A DNA stretch of 6,894 bases from the NCBI GenBank assembly GCA_964424125.1, contig CAYRHS010000159.1, positions 1-6,894 on the forward strand, given 5' to 3'. The DNA comes from CAYRHS01 sp964424125 (GTDB lineage: Bacteria > Actinomycetota > Acidimicrobiia > IMCC26256 > JAOSJL01). Each line of letters begins with the position of its first letter. The first letter of the stretch is position 1. This document shows positions 6,101 to 6,894 of the stretch, piece by piece. Position numbers and translations under genes: made by a program. Under the pieces are notes generated by a model that had not been told where the DNA came from, did no database searches, and was given only the letters and a program-made list of their open reading frames with translations.

Positions 6101-6894
<794 letters not shown>

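Overview
This is a compact, GC-rich stretch of ordinary bacterial chromosome with almost no non-coding DNA. The base composition, the TANNNT-type -10 boxes set 6-8 nt before ATG starts (leaderless genes), the fused biotin carboxylase/biotin-carrier alpha subunit and the LpdA-like flavoprotein together suggest a high-GC actinomycete. A lineage carrying Lon, such as Acidimicrobiia, is possible, but the exact lineage cannot be fixed from this window. No mobile elements, tRNA, rRNA or CRISPR arrays are visible.

Layout from left to right: (1) the 3' part of a lon ATP-dependent protease gene, plus strand, cut by the window start; (2) an enoyl-CoA hydratase/crotonase-family gene, plus strand, just behind lon; (3) two minus-strand genes, galT-like nucleotidyltransferase followed by a small SRPBCC-fold protein, joined by an ATGA start/stop overlap; (4) a 75-nt divergent intergenic region with a back-to-back pair of probable leaderless promoters; (5) two plus-strand genes, an LpdA-type pyridine nucleotide-disulfide oxidoreductase and an alpha/beta hydrolase; (6) the 3' part of a minus-strand acyl-CoA carboxylase alpha subunit (biotin carboxylase plus biotinyl domain), cut by the window end. 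The gene pairs at 1913/1956 and 6082/6101 are convergent, with gaps of only 42 and 18 nt.

Functionally, the crotonase and the acyl-CoA carboxylase point to acyl-CoA metabolism, and GalT to sugar-nucleotide metabolism. The LpdA-like protein is probably an NAD(P)H-dependent quinone or other reductase rather than a true lipoamide dehydrogenase, because one cysteine of its redox pair is replaced by alanine. The genes do not form one obvious pathway. The points most worth checking are the altered redox motif, the symmetrical leaderless promoters, the tight galT-SRPBCC coupling and the uncharacterised hydrolase downstream of lpdA. I found no convincing undescribed multi-gene system.
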